A stretch of DNA of 64,000 nt from Flavobacteriaceae bacterium F08102 (lineage in GTDB: Bacteria > Bacteroidota > Bacteroidia > Flavobacteriales > Flavobacteriaceae): the NCBI GenBank assembly GCA_023015935.1, contig JALKAY010000008.1, forward strand, positions 62,001 to 126,000, read 5' to 3'. A model generated the notes under the pieces. The model ran no database searches, had not been told where the DNA came from, and saw only the letters and a program-made list of their open reading frames with translations. The translations under genes and the position numbers were made by a program. This document shows, one piece after another, positions 35,986 through 45,419 of the stretch. Numbering within the stretch: the first letter of the stretch is position 1; each line of letters opens with the position of its first letter.

Positions 35986-37110
35986 ATGAAAAAAATCAGC
36001 ACTTATGCAGTGATAGCCAATGCTATACTTATGCTTTCGATTATAAGTTGTGGAGATCCAAAACCACAAGCTTCAATGCAAGCTCCACCTCCAACCCTTC
36101 CGGTGGTAAAAGTTGAAAAAAGAGATTTAGTTTCATATCTCAATTTTCCAGCCCGTATTGAAGGAGAAGTAAACAGTGAGGTTCGTCCTAAAGTTTCAGG
36201 ATATATTAAAAAAGTCCACGTTACCGAAGGAACCACGGTTAAGCAAGGTCAACTCCTATTTAGCTTAGAGACCAATTCGTTAAGTGAACAAGCCAATGCA
36301 GCAAAAGCTGCCGTAAATGCTGCACAGGTAGAAGTGAATCGATTAATTCCACTCGTTGAAAAAAACATCATTAGTGCAGTACAATTGGAAACTGCTAAGG
36401 CACAATTAGCACAAGCAAAAGCGAATTATCAAAGTGTTTCTGCAAATATATCCTATGCAAATGTGAAAAGCCCCGTAGACGGTGTGGTTGGTTCTATAAA
36501 TTATAGAAAAGGCGCACTGGTAAGTGCTCAAGACCCTTCTCCTTTAACCAGTGTATCTTCTATCAAACAGGTATACGCCTATTTTTCAATGAATGAAAAG
36601 GATTATATAGATTTTATCGCAGCTGCTGAGGGTAACACGCTTAAAGAGAAGATTAAAAAATTCCCTAAAGTAAAATTACAGTTGGTAAATGGTTCAACAT
36701 ATCCTCACGAAGGGGTTATTGAAACCATTGCCGGTGATATTAACAAACATACAGGTACAATAAGTTTTAGAGCCAAATTTGACAATAAAGAAGGCTTATT
36801 GCGAAATGGAAGTAGCGGCGTGGTCCTAGTTCCTCAACTACATAAAGATGCAACAGTAATTCCTGTGCAATCAACTTTCGAGCAACAAGGAAAACACCTT
36901 GTCTATGTTATAGAAGACAACACATTAGTGCCCCAAACGGTTGAAGTAATTACTTCGGCTAATCAACTTTACGCTATTCAATCTGGACTTTCAGAAGGTC
37001 AGACCATCTTAGCAAAGGGCTTTAATAAAGTTCGGTCTGGAGCTAAAATTACTCCAAAGCCAATTTCATTAGACAGCATCATAAATTCTTTTAATGTCAT
37101 TTTTAAATAA
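35986..37110 (+). CDS. RND efflux periplasmic adaptor lipoprotein
   Basis: A 374-residue membrane-fusion protein with a lipobox at Cys22 (LSIISCGDP). The barrel-sandwich lipoyl motif reads VRPKVSGYIKKVHVTEGTTV and the second half VKSPVDGVVGSINYRKGALV; between them lies the alpha-hairpin that meets the outer-membrane channel (ANAAKAAVNAAQVEVNRL). It links the inner-membrane pump and the TolC-like channel encoded directly downstream. Confidence 0.93.
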   Translation: MKKISTYAVIANAILMLSIISCGDPKPQASMQAPPPTLPVVKVEKRDLVSYLNFPARIEGEVNSEVRPKVSGYIKKVHVTEGTTVKQGQLLFSLETNSLSEQANAAKAAVNAAQVEVNRLIPLVEKNIISAVQLETAKAQLAQAKANYQSVSANISYANVKSPVDGVVGSINYRKGALVSAQDPSPLTSVSSIKQVYAYFSMNEKDYIDFIAAAEGNTLKEKIKKFPKVKLQLVNGSTYPHEGVIETIAGDINKHTGTISFRAKFDNKEGLLRNGSSGVVLVPQLHKDATVIPVQSTFEQQGKHLVYVIEDNTLVPQTVEVITSANQLYAIQSGLSEGQTILAKGFNKVRSGAKITPKPISLDSIINSFNVIFK

Positions 37111-37118
37111 CAGCAACC

Positions 37119-40100
37119 ATGCTTAAAAAATTTATTGAAAGACCTGTTCTTTCGACCGTTATTTCTATTATTATAGTTATTCTGGGGTTCTTAGCTTTAA
37201 ATCAACTACCTGTAACGCAATATCCTGATATTGCCCCTCCAACGGTACAGGTTACCGCATCATACCCTGGAGCAAATGCAGAAACTATTCTTGAAAGCGT
37301 TATCGTTCCAATTGAAGAACAAATTAATGGCGTAGAAGGAATGACCTATATGACCTCTTCGGCCAGTAATAATGGAAGCGCTACAATTCAAGTCTTTTTT
37401 GAACAAGGCTATGATCCTGATATTGCTGCTGTTAATGTTCAAAATAGAGTATCACGCGCCTCTTCGCTATTACCTTCTGAGGTAACAAGAGCTGGAATAA
37501 TTACAGCGAAACAACAAAATTCTGCCTTATTATATGCAGCATTGTATTCAACCAACCCAGCATATGATGATACTTTTATTCAAAACTATTTAAATATCAA
37601 TGTAAAACCTGAATTACAACGGGTCAATGGTGTCGGAGCAATTAATGTTTTTGGAGCGAAAGATTATTCAATGAGAATTTGGTTGGATCCTGCAAAAATG
37701 GCAGCTTATCAATTAGAACCCAATGATGTAACAAACGCTATTAACGAGCAAAGTTTAGAAGCAACTGCGGGTTCTTTGGGACAAAATTCAGGCCAATCAT
37801 TTGAATATGTAATTAAATATAAAGGACGTTATAACAGTACTAAAGAATATGAAAATATTGTTATAAAAGCCTTAGGAAACGGGCAATTTCTTCGAGTGAA
37901 GGATGTAGCAAAAGTTGAATTAGATGCCTTCTCTTACTCTTCAGTGTCTCGAAGTAACGGTAATCCTGCCTTGAATTTTGGAGTTTTTCAAACACCTGGT
38001 TCAAATGCTCAGGTGATTATTGAAAACATCTATAAAAAATTAGAAGAATTAAAAGCTGACTTTCCTGAGGGGATAGATTATTTGGTTAATTATGACACCA
38101 ATAAATTTTTAACGTCATCTATTGAAAAGGTAAAAAGCACCCTAATTGAAGCATTCTTATTGGTATTCTTGGTTGTATTTGTCTTCTTACAAGATTTAAA
38201 ATCGACCTTAATTCCAGCCATTGCCGTGCCCGTATCAATCATCGGAACCTTTTTCTTTTTAAACCTATTTGGATATTCAATTAATCTTTTGACCTTATTC
38301 GCCTTGATTTTGGCTATTGGTATTGTTGTCGATGATGCAATTGTTGTCGTCGAAGCGGTTCATGCAAAGTTAGAAAATGGGTATAAAAGTGCGAAAAAAG
38401 CCTCAATAAGTGCGATGAGTGAAATAAGCAGTGCCATTATTTCTATTACACTCGTAATGATGGCTGTGTTTGTTCCAATTACGTTTATTAAAGGACCATC
38501 GGGTGTTTTCTACGAACAATTTGGAGTAACTTTGATGATTGCTATTGCCATTTCTGCCCTCAATGCATTAACCCTTACCCCTGCCCTCTGTGCACTCTTT
38601 TTAAAACCGCACAAGGAGCATGAAGATAGAAAGAAAAGTGTATTACAACGTTTTTACGGAGCCTTTAATGTGGCATTTACAGCGACAAGTCAAAAGTATG
38701 TACAAGCTGTTGGCGGATTACTTAAACGAAAATGGCTAGTCATTGGATTTCTAATTTTGAGTGTATTAAGTATTGTTTGGACGAGTAAAAGTTTACCTAC
38801 GGGATTTGTCCCTTCTGAAGATCGAGGCGTAATATTTATGAATGCTGAATTACCTCCAGGATCTTCTCTTGATCGCACCTTTGAAGTAAATAATCAACTG
38901 TATAAAACCATCAAAGGAATTAAAGGAATTAAAGGAGCTTCTTTTATCAGCGGTAGAAACTTTTTTGCAGGGGCTGGTAGTTCAAATGCTATGGGCTTTA
39001 TCATACTAGATTCTTGGGAAGAACGTGAAAGTGATGATGAATCAGTCAATGCAATTATCGGACAATTAATGCAACGAACTGCATCAATCCCCGATGCTCG
39101 AATCATCTTTTTTACACCGCCTAGTGTTCCTGGATTTGGAAGTGCTGACGGATTTGAAATGCGATTGTTAGATCGCGCTGCACATCCTTTAACAGAATTA
39201 GATGCTACGGCTAAAGAATTTGTTGGGCTATTAAACCAACAACCTGAAATTGCCTTTGCTTCTAACTCTTTTAATACCGGTTTCCCTCAATTAAAATTAG
39301 ACATAAACGTAGAGCTCGCTAAAGAAGCAGGCGTTTCTACAAACGCTATCCTATCCGCATTACAAGGATATATAGGGGGGCGATATGCTGCCGATTTTAC
39401 AAAATTTGGAAAACAATTTAGAGTATTTGTTCAAGCATTACCTGAAGATCGAATTAATGAAGAAAGCTTAAATAAAATGTTTGTGAGAACAGCTACGGGT
39501 GATATGGCTCCATTAGCACAATTCATTCAACTTGAACGTGTATATGGACCACAAACGGTGAGCCGATTTAACTTGTTTAACGCCGTTACAATTAATGGTT
39601 CTATGGCTCCTGGATATAGTTCTGGTGACGCAATTGCGAAAATAAATGCATTGGCTAAAGAACATTTGCCTAAAGGATATGCTATTGCATACTCTGGAAT
39701 TACAAGAGAAGAAATCGCTTCGGCTGGTCAATCTACCATTATCTTTTTGATCAGTATCTTATTTGTGTATTTCTTTCTAGCCGCTCAATATGAAAGCTAT
39801 TTATTGCCTCTATCCGTGATTTTATCGTTACCAGTAGGTGTAGCAGGCGCTTATTTAACCACCTATTTAACTGGATTAGAAAATAACATTTATTTTCAAA
39901 TTGCCTTAATTATGTTACTTGGTTTATTGGCTAAAAATGCCATTCTTATTGTTGAATTTGCTATTCAACGACGAAAACACGGATTGTCATTAATGGATGC
40001 AGCTATTGAAGGTTCGAAAGTGCGTTTACGGCCAATCTTAATGACTTCATTTGCCTTTATTTTGGGGTTACTCCCCTTAGTACTAGCCAAAGGAGTCGGT

Positions 40101-40274
40101 GCTGCTGGTAACAATTCAATTGGTACTGGTGCCGCAGGTGGTTTATTAATAGGAACCATTTTAGGAGTTTTTGTCATCCCAATTCTCTTTGTCATTTTTC
40201 AATGGTTACAAGAGAAAATTACCGGAGTACCCTTTGATAACACTGAAGTTGATTCTACAAAAATTACTGAATAA
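37119..40274 (+). CDS. RND multidrug efflux pump, HAE1 (AcrB-like) family
   Basis: A 1051-residue inner-membrane transporter with two repeated halves of six membrane helices and large periplasmic loops. The proton-relay Asp pair is in GIVVDDAIVVVEAVHAKLEN. The N-terminus RPVLSTVISIIIVILG and the C-terminal repeat AKNAILIVEFAIQRRK, RLRPILMTSFAF are diagnostic of HAE1 pumps. It expels drugs, dyes, bile-like detergents or metabolites using proton motive force. The stop overlaps the next start (TAATG). Confidence 0.95.
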   Translation: MLKKFIERPVLSTVISIIIVILGFLALNQLPVTQYPDIAPPTVQVTASYPGANAETILESVIVPIEEQINGVEGMTYMTSSASNNGSATIQVFFEQGYDPDIAAVNVQNRVSRASSLLPSEVTRAGIITAKQQNSALLYAALYSTNPAYDDTFIQNYLNINVKPELQRVNGVGAINVFGAKDYSMRIWLDPAKMAAYQLEPNDVTNAINEQSLEATAGSLGQNSGQSFEYVIKYKGRYNSTKEYENIVIKALGNGQFLRVKDVAKVELDAFSYSSVSRSNGNPALNFGVFQTPGSNAQVIIENIYKKLEELKADFPEGIDYLVNYDTNKFLTSSIEKVKSTLIEAFLLVFLVVFVFLQDLKSTLIPAIAVPVSIIGTFFFLNLFGYSINLLTLFALILAIGIVVDDAIVVVEAVHAKLENGYKSAKKASISAMSEISSAIISITLVMMAVFVPITFIKGPSGVFYEQFGVTLMIAIAISALNALTLTPALCALFLKPHKEHEDRKKSVLQRFYGAFNVAFTATSQKYVQAVGGLLKRKWLVIGFLILSVLSIVWTSKSLPTGFVPSEDRGVIFMNAELPPGSSLDRTFEVNNQLYKTIKGIKGIKGASFISGRNFFAGAGSSNAMGFIILDSWEERESDDESVNAIIGQLMQRTASIPDARIIFFTPPSVPGFGSADGFEMRLLDRAAHPLTELDATAKEFVGLLNQQPEIAFASNSFNTGFPQLKLDINVELAKEAGVSTNAILSALQGYIGGRYAADFTKFGKQFRVFVQALPEDRINEESLNKMFVRTATGDMAPLAQFIQLERVYGPQTVSRFNLFNAVTINGSMAPGYSSGDAIAKINALAKEHLPKGYAIAYSGITREEIASAGQSTIIFLISILFVYFFLAAQYESYLLPLSVILSLPVGVAGAYLTTYLTGLENNIYFQIALIMLLGLLAKNAILIVEFAIQRRKHGLSLMDAAIEGSKVRLRPILMTSFAFILGLLPLVLAKGVGAAGNNSIGTGAAGGLLIGTILGVFVIPILFVIFQWLQEKITGVPFDNTEVDSTKITE

Positions 40275-41677
40275 TGAAAAACATGAAATTTATTCAATAT
40301 CCGTTTGTCATTTTCATGGCATTGCTATTGAGCTCTTGCTTTGTCGCAAAAGATTATACAAGACCAATCCTTGAAGAGACTAACCATTTATATAGAGATG
40401 TTTCTACTACAGATTCAACTTCTGTTGCAGATATTTCTTGGGACCAACTTTTTACCGACCCCTATTTAAAAGGGTACATTAAAGAAGGTTTAGAAAATAA
40501 TCTTGATATTCGCGTTGCCATCCAGCAAATTGCGGCTGCTGAAGCCTATTTAAAACAAGGGAAAGCTGGTTATTTACCAACGCTAAATGCGAAAGCAACA
40601 CTTACCCATCAAGAATTAAGTGCGCATAGTCAATTTGGAAGTTTTTTATCCAATCGGTCTACAGACCAATACGACTTATCCGCCAACTTATCTTGGGAAG
40701 CCGATATTTGGGGTAAAATTAGAAGTAGTAAACGATCGTTTCAAGCTAAATATTTACAAAGTATCTCTGCTCATCAATTGGTCAAGACTAATTTAATTTC
40801 ATCTATTGCAACAACCTATTATAGATTGGTTGCCTTGGACGCTAAATTAGGGGTGATTAATACAACCATAGAAAATAGAGCCAAGAGCATTGAAATCATT
40901 AAGGCGTTGAAAGAAAGTGGCCAAGTTACCCAAGTAGCGGTTGATCAATACATTGCCCAGTATAAAAATGCACAAGCACTTAAAGTGGATCTCGAAACAG
41001 AAATATTTACGGTAGAAAACACCATGAGTATTCTGTTGGGCAAAGGTCCACAAGCAATAAAACGATCTATCCTTGACAACCAAGTGATCCCTCGTCAAGT
41101 AGCCGTAGGATACCCAGCTACACTTTTGAGTAATCGTCCGGATGTCATGTCGGCCGAATACGAATTAATTTCCGCATTTGAATTGACCAATGTTGCGAGA
41201 AGTGAATTTTATCCTTCGCTTACCTTGACGGCTTCTGGTGGATTTCAAAGTCTAGAAATAGACCAATGGATTAACGCCAATTCTCTTTTCGCAAATCTCA
41301 TTGGAGGTTTGACACAACCGCTGTTTAATCAACGAAAAATTAGAACAAAACACGAGGTTGCTCTAGCTCAACAAGAACAGGCACTTTTAAATTTTAAACA
41401 AAAATTGCTCATTGCAGGAAAGGAAGTTTCGGATGCTTTATACACACAAAAAGCGGAAGCTGAAAAATTTAACTATCGACAAGCTGAAGTAGAAGCTTTA
41501 CGAAATGCTGAGCTAAATTCAGAAATATTATTAAACAATGGATATCTTACCTATTTAGATGTCTTAACTGCTAGACAGAGTGCCTTAAACGCTGAATTGT
41601 TGGTTATCGAAAGTAAATTACAACAATTGTTAAGTGTAGTTAATATCTATGAAGCACTCGGTGGAGGGTGGCAGTAA
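40274..41677 (+). CDS. TolC/NodT-family outer-membrane efflux lipoprotein
   Basis: A 467-residue outer-membrane factor with a lipobox at Cys22 (LLLSSCFVAKDY) and the NodT-type start DYTRPILEETNHLYR. Two OEP repeats are visible (LEADIWGKI-like SWEADIWGKIRSSKRSFQAK and LSNRPDVMSAEYELISAFEL). It forms the trimeric exit duct for the pump. Translation is coupled to the pump gene by a one-base overlap. Confidence 0.92.
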   Translation: MKNMKFIQYPFVIFMALLLSSCFVAKDYTRPILEETNHLYRDVSTTDSTSVADISWDQLFTDPYLKGYIKEGLENNLDIRVAIQQIAAAEAYLKQGKAGYLPTLNAKATLTHQELSAHSQFGSFLSNRSTDQYDLSANLSWEADIWGKIRSSKRSFQAKYLQSISAHQLVKTNLISSIATTYYRLVALDAKLGVINTTIENRAKSIEIIKALKESGQVTQVAVDQYIAQYKNAQALKVDLETEIFTVENTMSILLGKGPQAIKRSILDNQVIPRQVAVGYPATLLSNRPDVMSAEYELISAFELTNVARSEFYPSLTLTASGGFQSLEIDQWINANSLFANLIGGLTQPLFNQRKIRTKHEVALAQQEQALLNFKQKLLIAGKEVSDALYTQKAEAEKFNYRQAEVEALRNAELNSEILLNNGYLTYLDVLTARQSALNAELLVIESKLQQLLSVVNIYEALGGGWQ

Positions 41678-41688
41678 ATTAAAAATAG

Positions 41689-42297
41689 ATGGACAAGAAA
41701 AATGATATATTAAAATGCTCTATTGAGAATTTCACTCAATTCGGAAGTAAGTCCTTTACCTTACAAGATTTATCCGAACAAATGGGCATTTCAAAAAAAA
41801 CAATATATCATTACTTTAATAGTAAAGAAGATTTGGTTACCCAAAGCGTAACAACCTTATTGGAGAACTATCAAAAAGACATTGACTCCATCATAAAGAG
41901 CTGTTCAGATCCAATTGAATGTGTTATATTAATTTATAAAAGAGGGTTTGAAATTATCAGTAATTTCAAACCCTCTTTTCTCTATGGTTTAAAAAAATAT
42001 TACCCTAAAGCAAATAATGTATTTGAAAACTTTAGAACCCACCTCACATATACCATTACCTACAATTTGTTGATTAAAGCACAACAACAGGGCATTATAC
42101 GTCCAAAAATCGATGTACATTTAGTCTGCACTTTACATTTTACACGTATCGACACAATGGTCTTTAAAAACGACAATCTATTTGATACTTATTCTATTCA
42201 AACCATCCTATACTATTTAATTAATTGTAATTTAAAAGGTCTCGTTTGTGATGGCTATCATTCAGCATTATTAGACGACACTTGCACGAAGAAATAA
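41689..42297 (+). CDS. TetR-family transcriptional regulator
   Basis: A 202-residue regulator. The N-terminal helix-turn-helix is LQDLSEQMGISKKTIYHYFN; the C-terminal domain is a ligand-binding helical bundle. It lies 11 bases after the efflux channel gene, so it is in the same operon, and probably responds to pump substrates. The coding sequence contains a perfect 19-bp inverted repeat (41938-41979). Confidence 0.88.
   Translation: MDKKNDILKCSIENFTQFGSKSFTLQDLSEQMGISKKTIYHYFNSKEDLVTQSVTTLLENYQKDIDSIIKSCSDPIECVILIYKRGFEIISNFKPSFLYGLKKYYPKANNVFENFRTHLTYTITYNLLIKAQQQGIIRPKIDVHLVCTLHFTRIDTMVFKNDNLFDTYSIQTILYYLINCNLKGLVCDGYHSALLDDTCTKK
41938..41979. repeat. Perfect 19-bp inverted repeat inside the TetR gene
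   Basis: AAAAGAGGGTTTGAAATTA (41938-41956), loop TCAG, TAATTTCAAACCCTCTTTT (41961-41979). The stem is perfect and ends in a T run, so in RNA it has the shape of an intrinsic terminator, yet it lies in the middle of an apparently intact coding sequence (encoding YKRGFEIISNFKPSF). Confidence 0.8.
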
Positions 42298-42330
42298 TTT
42301 AATCCAATTCGCAACTCCGCTAAATGGGTT

Positions 42331-42789
42331 TTATTTATTTTTAATCGGGACAATCAATACGGGTACTTCGCTGTGCTTTACAATTTTAGCAGCAATATTC
42401 CCCATTATTAAATTTTCAAAGCCACTATGACTATGCGAACCAATAACCAACAAGTTGCATTTTGCCTCATTGACATAATCCAATATAGCGGTATGTGTTT
42501 CACCAAACAATACGTTTGTCTTAATTGTTTGATCTCCTAAGAAATTCACCGTAGCCTGCAAGAATTTTTCTGATTCTACCTTAAAATTGTCAACAAGACT
42601 TCCTTGACCTGTAGTGAGATATCCCTCATATCCCATTATAGGATCATAATTTCGGATATAAAAAGATGCGCCATAAATAGTGTGTACTAAGGTTACTTCC
42701 GCATTTAATAATTTAGCATATTCATATCCTGTTTTTGCAATGATTTCAGCCGCTGGACTTGTGTCTAATGCAATACATATTTTTTTCAT
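42331..42789 (-). CDS. Universal stress protein, UspA family
   Basis: A 152-residue protein; the start is ATG 42789 (MKKICIALDTSPAAE), since the upstream in-frame extension is not part of the family. Near the C-terminus GSHSHSGFENLIMGN and VPVLIVP give the ATP-binding G-2x-G-9x-G(S/T)-type motif of Usp proteins. It is cytoplasmic and linked to stress, energy limitation or hypoxia. Neighbours include a SpoIIAA-like protein and a Crp/Fnr regulator. Confidence 0.85.
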   Translation of the reverse strand: MKKICIALDTSPAAEIIAKTGYEYAKLLNAEVTLVHTIYGASFYIRNYDPIMGYEGYLTTGQGSLVDNFKVESEKFLQATVNFLGDQTIKTNVLFGETHTAILDYVNEAKCNLLVIGSHSHSGFENLIMGNIAAKIVKHSEVPVLIVPIKNK

Positions 42790-42993
42790 AATACATCTTT
42801 TTACTACGTATTCTAAAATGACCATTCACAGTGTATGGAAAGCTATTTTGGTCATATCCTAACTAGGTTAAAGATATTGAAAATAAAATATATATGAAAA
42901 TTTAACATCTACAATAAACCAACCTATAACTTGGTAAAATCTCAGGTAAAGCTAGTTACTTCACTTACTATATTTTCAAAACAGGTCTATGAA

Positions 42994-43392
42994 TTATGAA
43001 CTTAGTGCACCTTCTTCACCGATAAATTTATACGCTTCTTCCATTTCAGAAATATCGAAATACTTTTCACTGCGTTGTTTACCTGAACCTTCAAAAAACA
43101 AATTGTCTATCGGTAAAACCATTTTTAACGCTTTTGAATGAGATACCACCGCTAAATGCCCAAGCTCTTTATAATTCTTAAAAATCCACAAAGTATCCTC
43201 AAAAAACGCTTTAACACTACTTTTGAACAGTTCCATTTCATCGAGTTTGACCAAAATATTCACTGTTTTATATCCTACATTTAATTTTTCATTGAACAAT
43301 GCTTGACAATACTTTTCATCTGCCTCTGTAAAACCGCCTTTTACTTCTAAGGCTAACATATTACTTTTAAATTCCTTAAGTTGTGTTACCAT
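42994..43392 (-). CDS. SpoIIAA-like (STAS-fold) protein
   Basis: A 132-residue soluble protein matching the SpoIIAA-like family: LALEVKGGFTEADEKYCQAL at the N-terminus, VNILVKLDEM in the core and the end YFDISEMEEAYKFI. These STAS-related proteins are widespread with no fixed role and may be anti-sigma-antagonist-like or lipid binding. It is between uspA and a membrane protein on the same strand. Confidence 0.75.
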   Translation of the reverse strand: MVTQLKEFKSNMLALEVKGGFTEADEKYCQALFNEKLNVGYKTVNILVKLDEMELFKSSVKAFFEDTLWIFKNYKELGHLAVVSHSKALKMVLPIDNLFFEGSGKQRSEKYFDISEMEEAYKFIGEEGALSS

Positions 43393-43472
43393 AATTTATC
43401 TTTTCAATTTATTATATCCATAGAAATTGCCCCATATGCATATCACATGTTGTCATTAAGTAAAACGCTTTT

Positions 43473-43964
43473 CTAATGATGTAATTTATTTGTGTTCGAA
43501 TGAACAGACGACGAAGAAGCAATAAGTCCAAACAACGCAGTAGCCGCCATATATTCAAAGCCTGACGATAAGGCTATTTCTAAAATCGTCATACTCGACC
43601 CATTGGTTTCAGTAGTTTTAGCAACCGCCAAATCAGCTTGATTTGACAAGAAAAATAGAATGATTGTGGGAATAAACAAGACGCAAAAGTAAAATCCTGT
43701 ACGAAGACACATAAAGAACGAATCGATAAGTAATAAAGGGGTGTCCTTTACATGTTGATAATCCCAAATTACAAAAAACATAGCACCGATAACAAAGACC
43801 CCATTAATGGCTCGAAACGGCGTTGATTGATAAATTCCAAAAAGTCTTAAAATGAGTGCGAATACGATACAAGTCAGATACAGTATCCCCCCATGAAACC
43901 ATGAAAATTGGTTTTGACTCCAACGTTCACGATGAAATAAATAGTGTTTTTTAGTAGAATCCAT
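43473..43964 (-). CDS. Four-helix membrane protein of unknown family
   Basis: A 163-residue integral membrane protein with four predicted helices: about 26-43 (GILYLTCIVFALILRLFG), 51-66, 85-106 (FYFCVLFIPTIILFFLS) and 133-150. The ends are polar. I do not recognise the family. Its promoter side carries one of two near-identical palindromic 20-mers (44012-44031). It may belong to the same stress unit as the SpoIIAA-like and Usp genes. Confidence 0.55.
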   Translation of the reverse strand: MDSTKKHYLFHRERWSQNQFSWFHGGILYLTCIVFALILRLFGIYQSTPFRAINGVFVIGAMFFVIWDYQHVKDTPLLLIDSFFMCLRTGFYFCVLFIPTIILFFLSNQADLAVAKTTETNGSSMTILEIALSSGFEYMAATALFGLIASSSSVHSNTNKLHH

Positions 43965-44417
43965 ATAATATTCATTTATATTTTAGTAAAATTAAGGTCA
44001 CCTTAGCTATGTGAAAACTACTATAGTAGCACTATGAGAAAGATTATAATTACCTAGTATATACCTTACCAGAATAAAAATGGAGCAATAATATACTGCC
44101 CCATTTAACATCAAACATAAAACCCCTTTTTCATAACAATTCTATCAAAATCACCACAGGATATCTAGTGATATACACTTTACAAAGTCTTCTCAAAGTG
44201 CACTCCACACGAAGAATCTGTAGCTATATCCATTTCATAAACCTTGTTTAAATGGGTTTAAAATTTCTTTTATCCCTGTTTTCAAGTTTCAAGGGTAAAA
44301 TTAGGGCGAGTTAAAAAATCTGAAAACTACTTTAGTAGCATTCGTCGGCTAGGTAAAGATGACTAAAAATTAATTGATAAAATGCCCCCTATCAAGAACC
44401 CTCATCGCGAAATCAAG
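43965..44417. other. Gene-free stretch with paired palindromic 20-mers
   Basis: No coding frame is supported. Two copies of TGAAAACTACTWTAGTAGCA occur at 44012-44031 and 44321-44340 (19 of 20 identical). The core CTACTATAGTAG of the first is a perfect 12-bp palindrome; the second has one change at its centre (CTACTTTAGTAG). They lie between the membrane protein start and the Crp/Fnr gene end. Confidence 0.7.
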
Positions 44418-45125
44418 CTATGGAAGGTGTTTTTCCTCTGCAATGGCAAGAAGTAATTCAATGTTACTTACATCAATCCGCTTGCGCTTTACCTTAATTG
44501 CTCCACATTTTTTAAGTTCTTGAATATGACGATTCACAACAGCACGGGTAGTCCCAATAAGGCTCGCAATTTCATCGTTGGGGAGATTGTTGATGAGTTC
44601 TAATTCTTTTGTTTTTTCATTTATGTGTTTGAGCAACAAATTAGACAACCTTGTCAAGGTGTTATGTAATGAAATATCGGTAACTTCATCTTCTAACATG
44701 CGCATTTGTTTTCCCAAATATTTTAGAATTAACATATTCATATCTGGATACAATTGAAGGCATTTGCGCAAGTGTTCTATAGGAATATTGAGCAGTTCAA
44801 CATCATCGATTGTTTCCCAATTAATTTCGTGTTTTTCATCATCTAAAATATTCATGATATCAAAAACATCGCCACCCGCTAACATAAAAATAGTATAGGC
44901 TTTTCCAGTAATTGGGTTTATTTGAAAAACTTTTAATCTACCACTAATAATAAAATGTATATGATTATTTACTTCAGTACTTGATTTATACGTTCCTGCA
45001 GGCCAATGTTCTGAATTCATATAAGATAAAAGGTCACGAATCTCAACTTGGCCTAATTTGTTTTCAAAAAATGAAAACTTCAATTCTTCAAAAAATCGAA
45101 TATAATGTGGATTCTCGGGTGACAT
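44418..45125 (-). CDS. Crp/Fnr-family transcriptional regulator
   Basis: A 235-residue regulator; the start is placed at ATG 45125 (MSPENPHYIRFFEELK) because the upstream extension does not fit the family. A cyclic-nucleotide-binding-like beta roll (HFIISGRLKVFQINPITGKA) is followed by the dimer helix and the helix-turn-helix DEIASLIGTTRAVVNRHIQE. No N-terminal cysteine cluster for an FNR iron-sulfur centre was seen. The divergent APC permease gene is a possible target, as are the stress genes further along its own strand. Confidence 0.88.
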   Translation of the reverse strand: MSPENPHYIRFFEELKFSFFENKLGQVEIRDLLSYMNSEHWPAGTYKSSTEVNNHIHFIISGRLKVFQINPITGKAYTIFMLAGGDVFDIMNILDDEKHEINWETIDDVELLNIPIEHLRKCLQLYPDMNMLILKYLGKQMRMLEDEVTDISLHNTLTRLSNLLLKHINEKTKELELINNLPNDEIASLIGTTRAVVNRHIQELKKCGAIKVKRKRIDVSNIELLLAIAEEKHLP

Positions 45126-45391
45126 CTTCCTGTTTGATGCGTTAAAAATAAGAATATTTATGGTCTTTTTCCCTTCATCAGCACATTTTAACAAGCAATT
45201 AATACATGAAAAATAAAAAAACAATTGATCTGTCAATAGAATTATTTCATAATAATGTGAAATTCGTTAATGCGATGATTAATTTAACTTTACAGGTTGC
45301 TATTTGAAAAACCACCTTCCTATTTTACGTATAAAAGACCGCATAAAAAACAAAAAAAAACTTCAATCTGTTAACAATTAGCTTTAATCTA

Positions 45392-45399
45392 TAACTTTG
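45392..45399 (+). promoter_or_regulatory. Possible -7 element upstream of APC permease
   Basis: TAACTTTG matches TAnnTTTG and lies 20 bases before the permease ATG at 45420. No good -33 TTG at the usual distance was found, so confidence is low. Confidence 0.35.
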
Positions 45400-45419
45400 T
45401 GCTAACGTTTATATCTCAC

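Noticed and set aside
44369-44396. TTGAT ... ATCAA as an FNR-type site
   Set aside because: The half-sites are separated by about 11 bases rather than the 4 expected for Crp/Fnr dimers.
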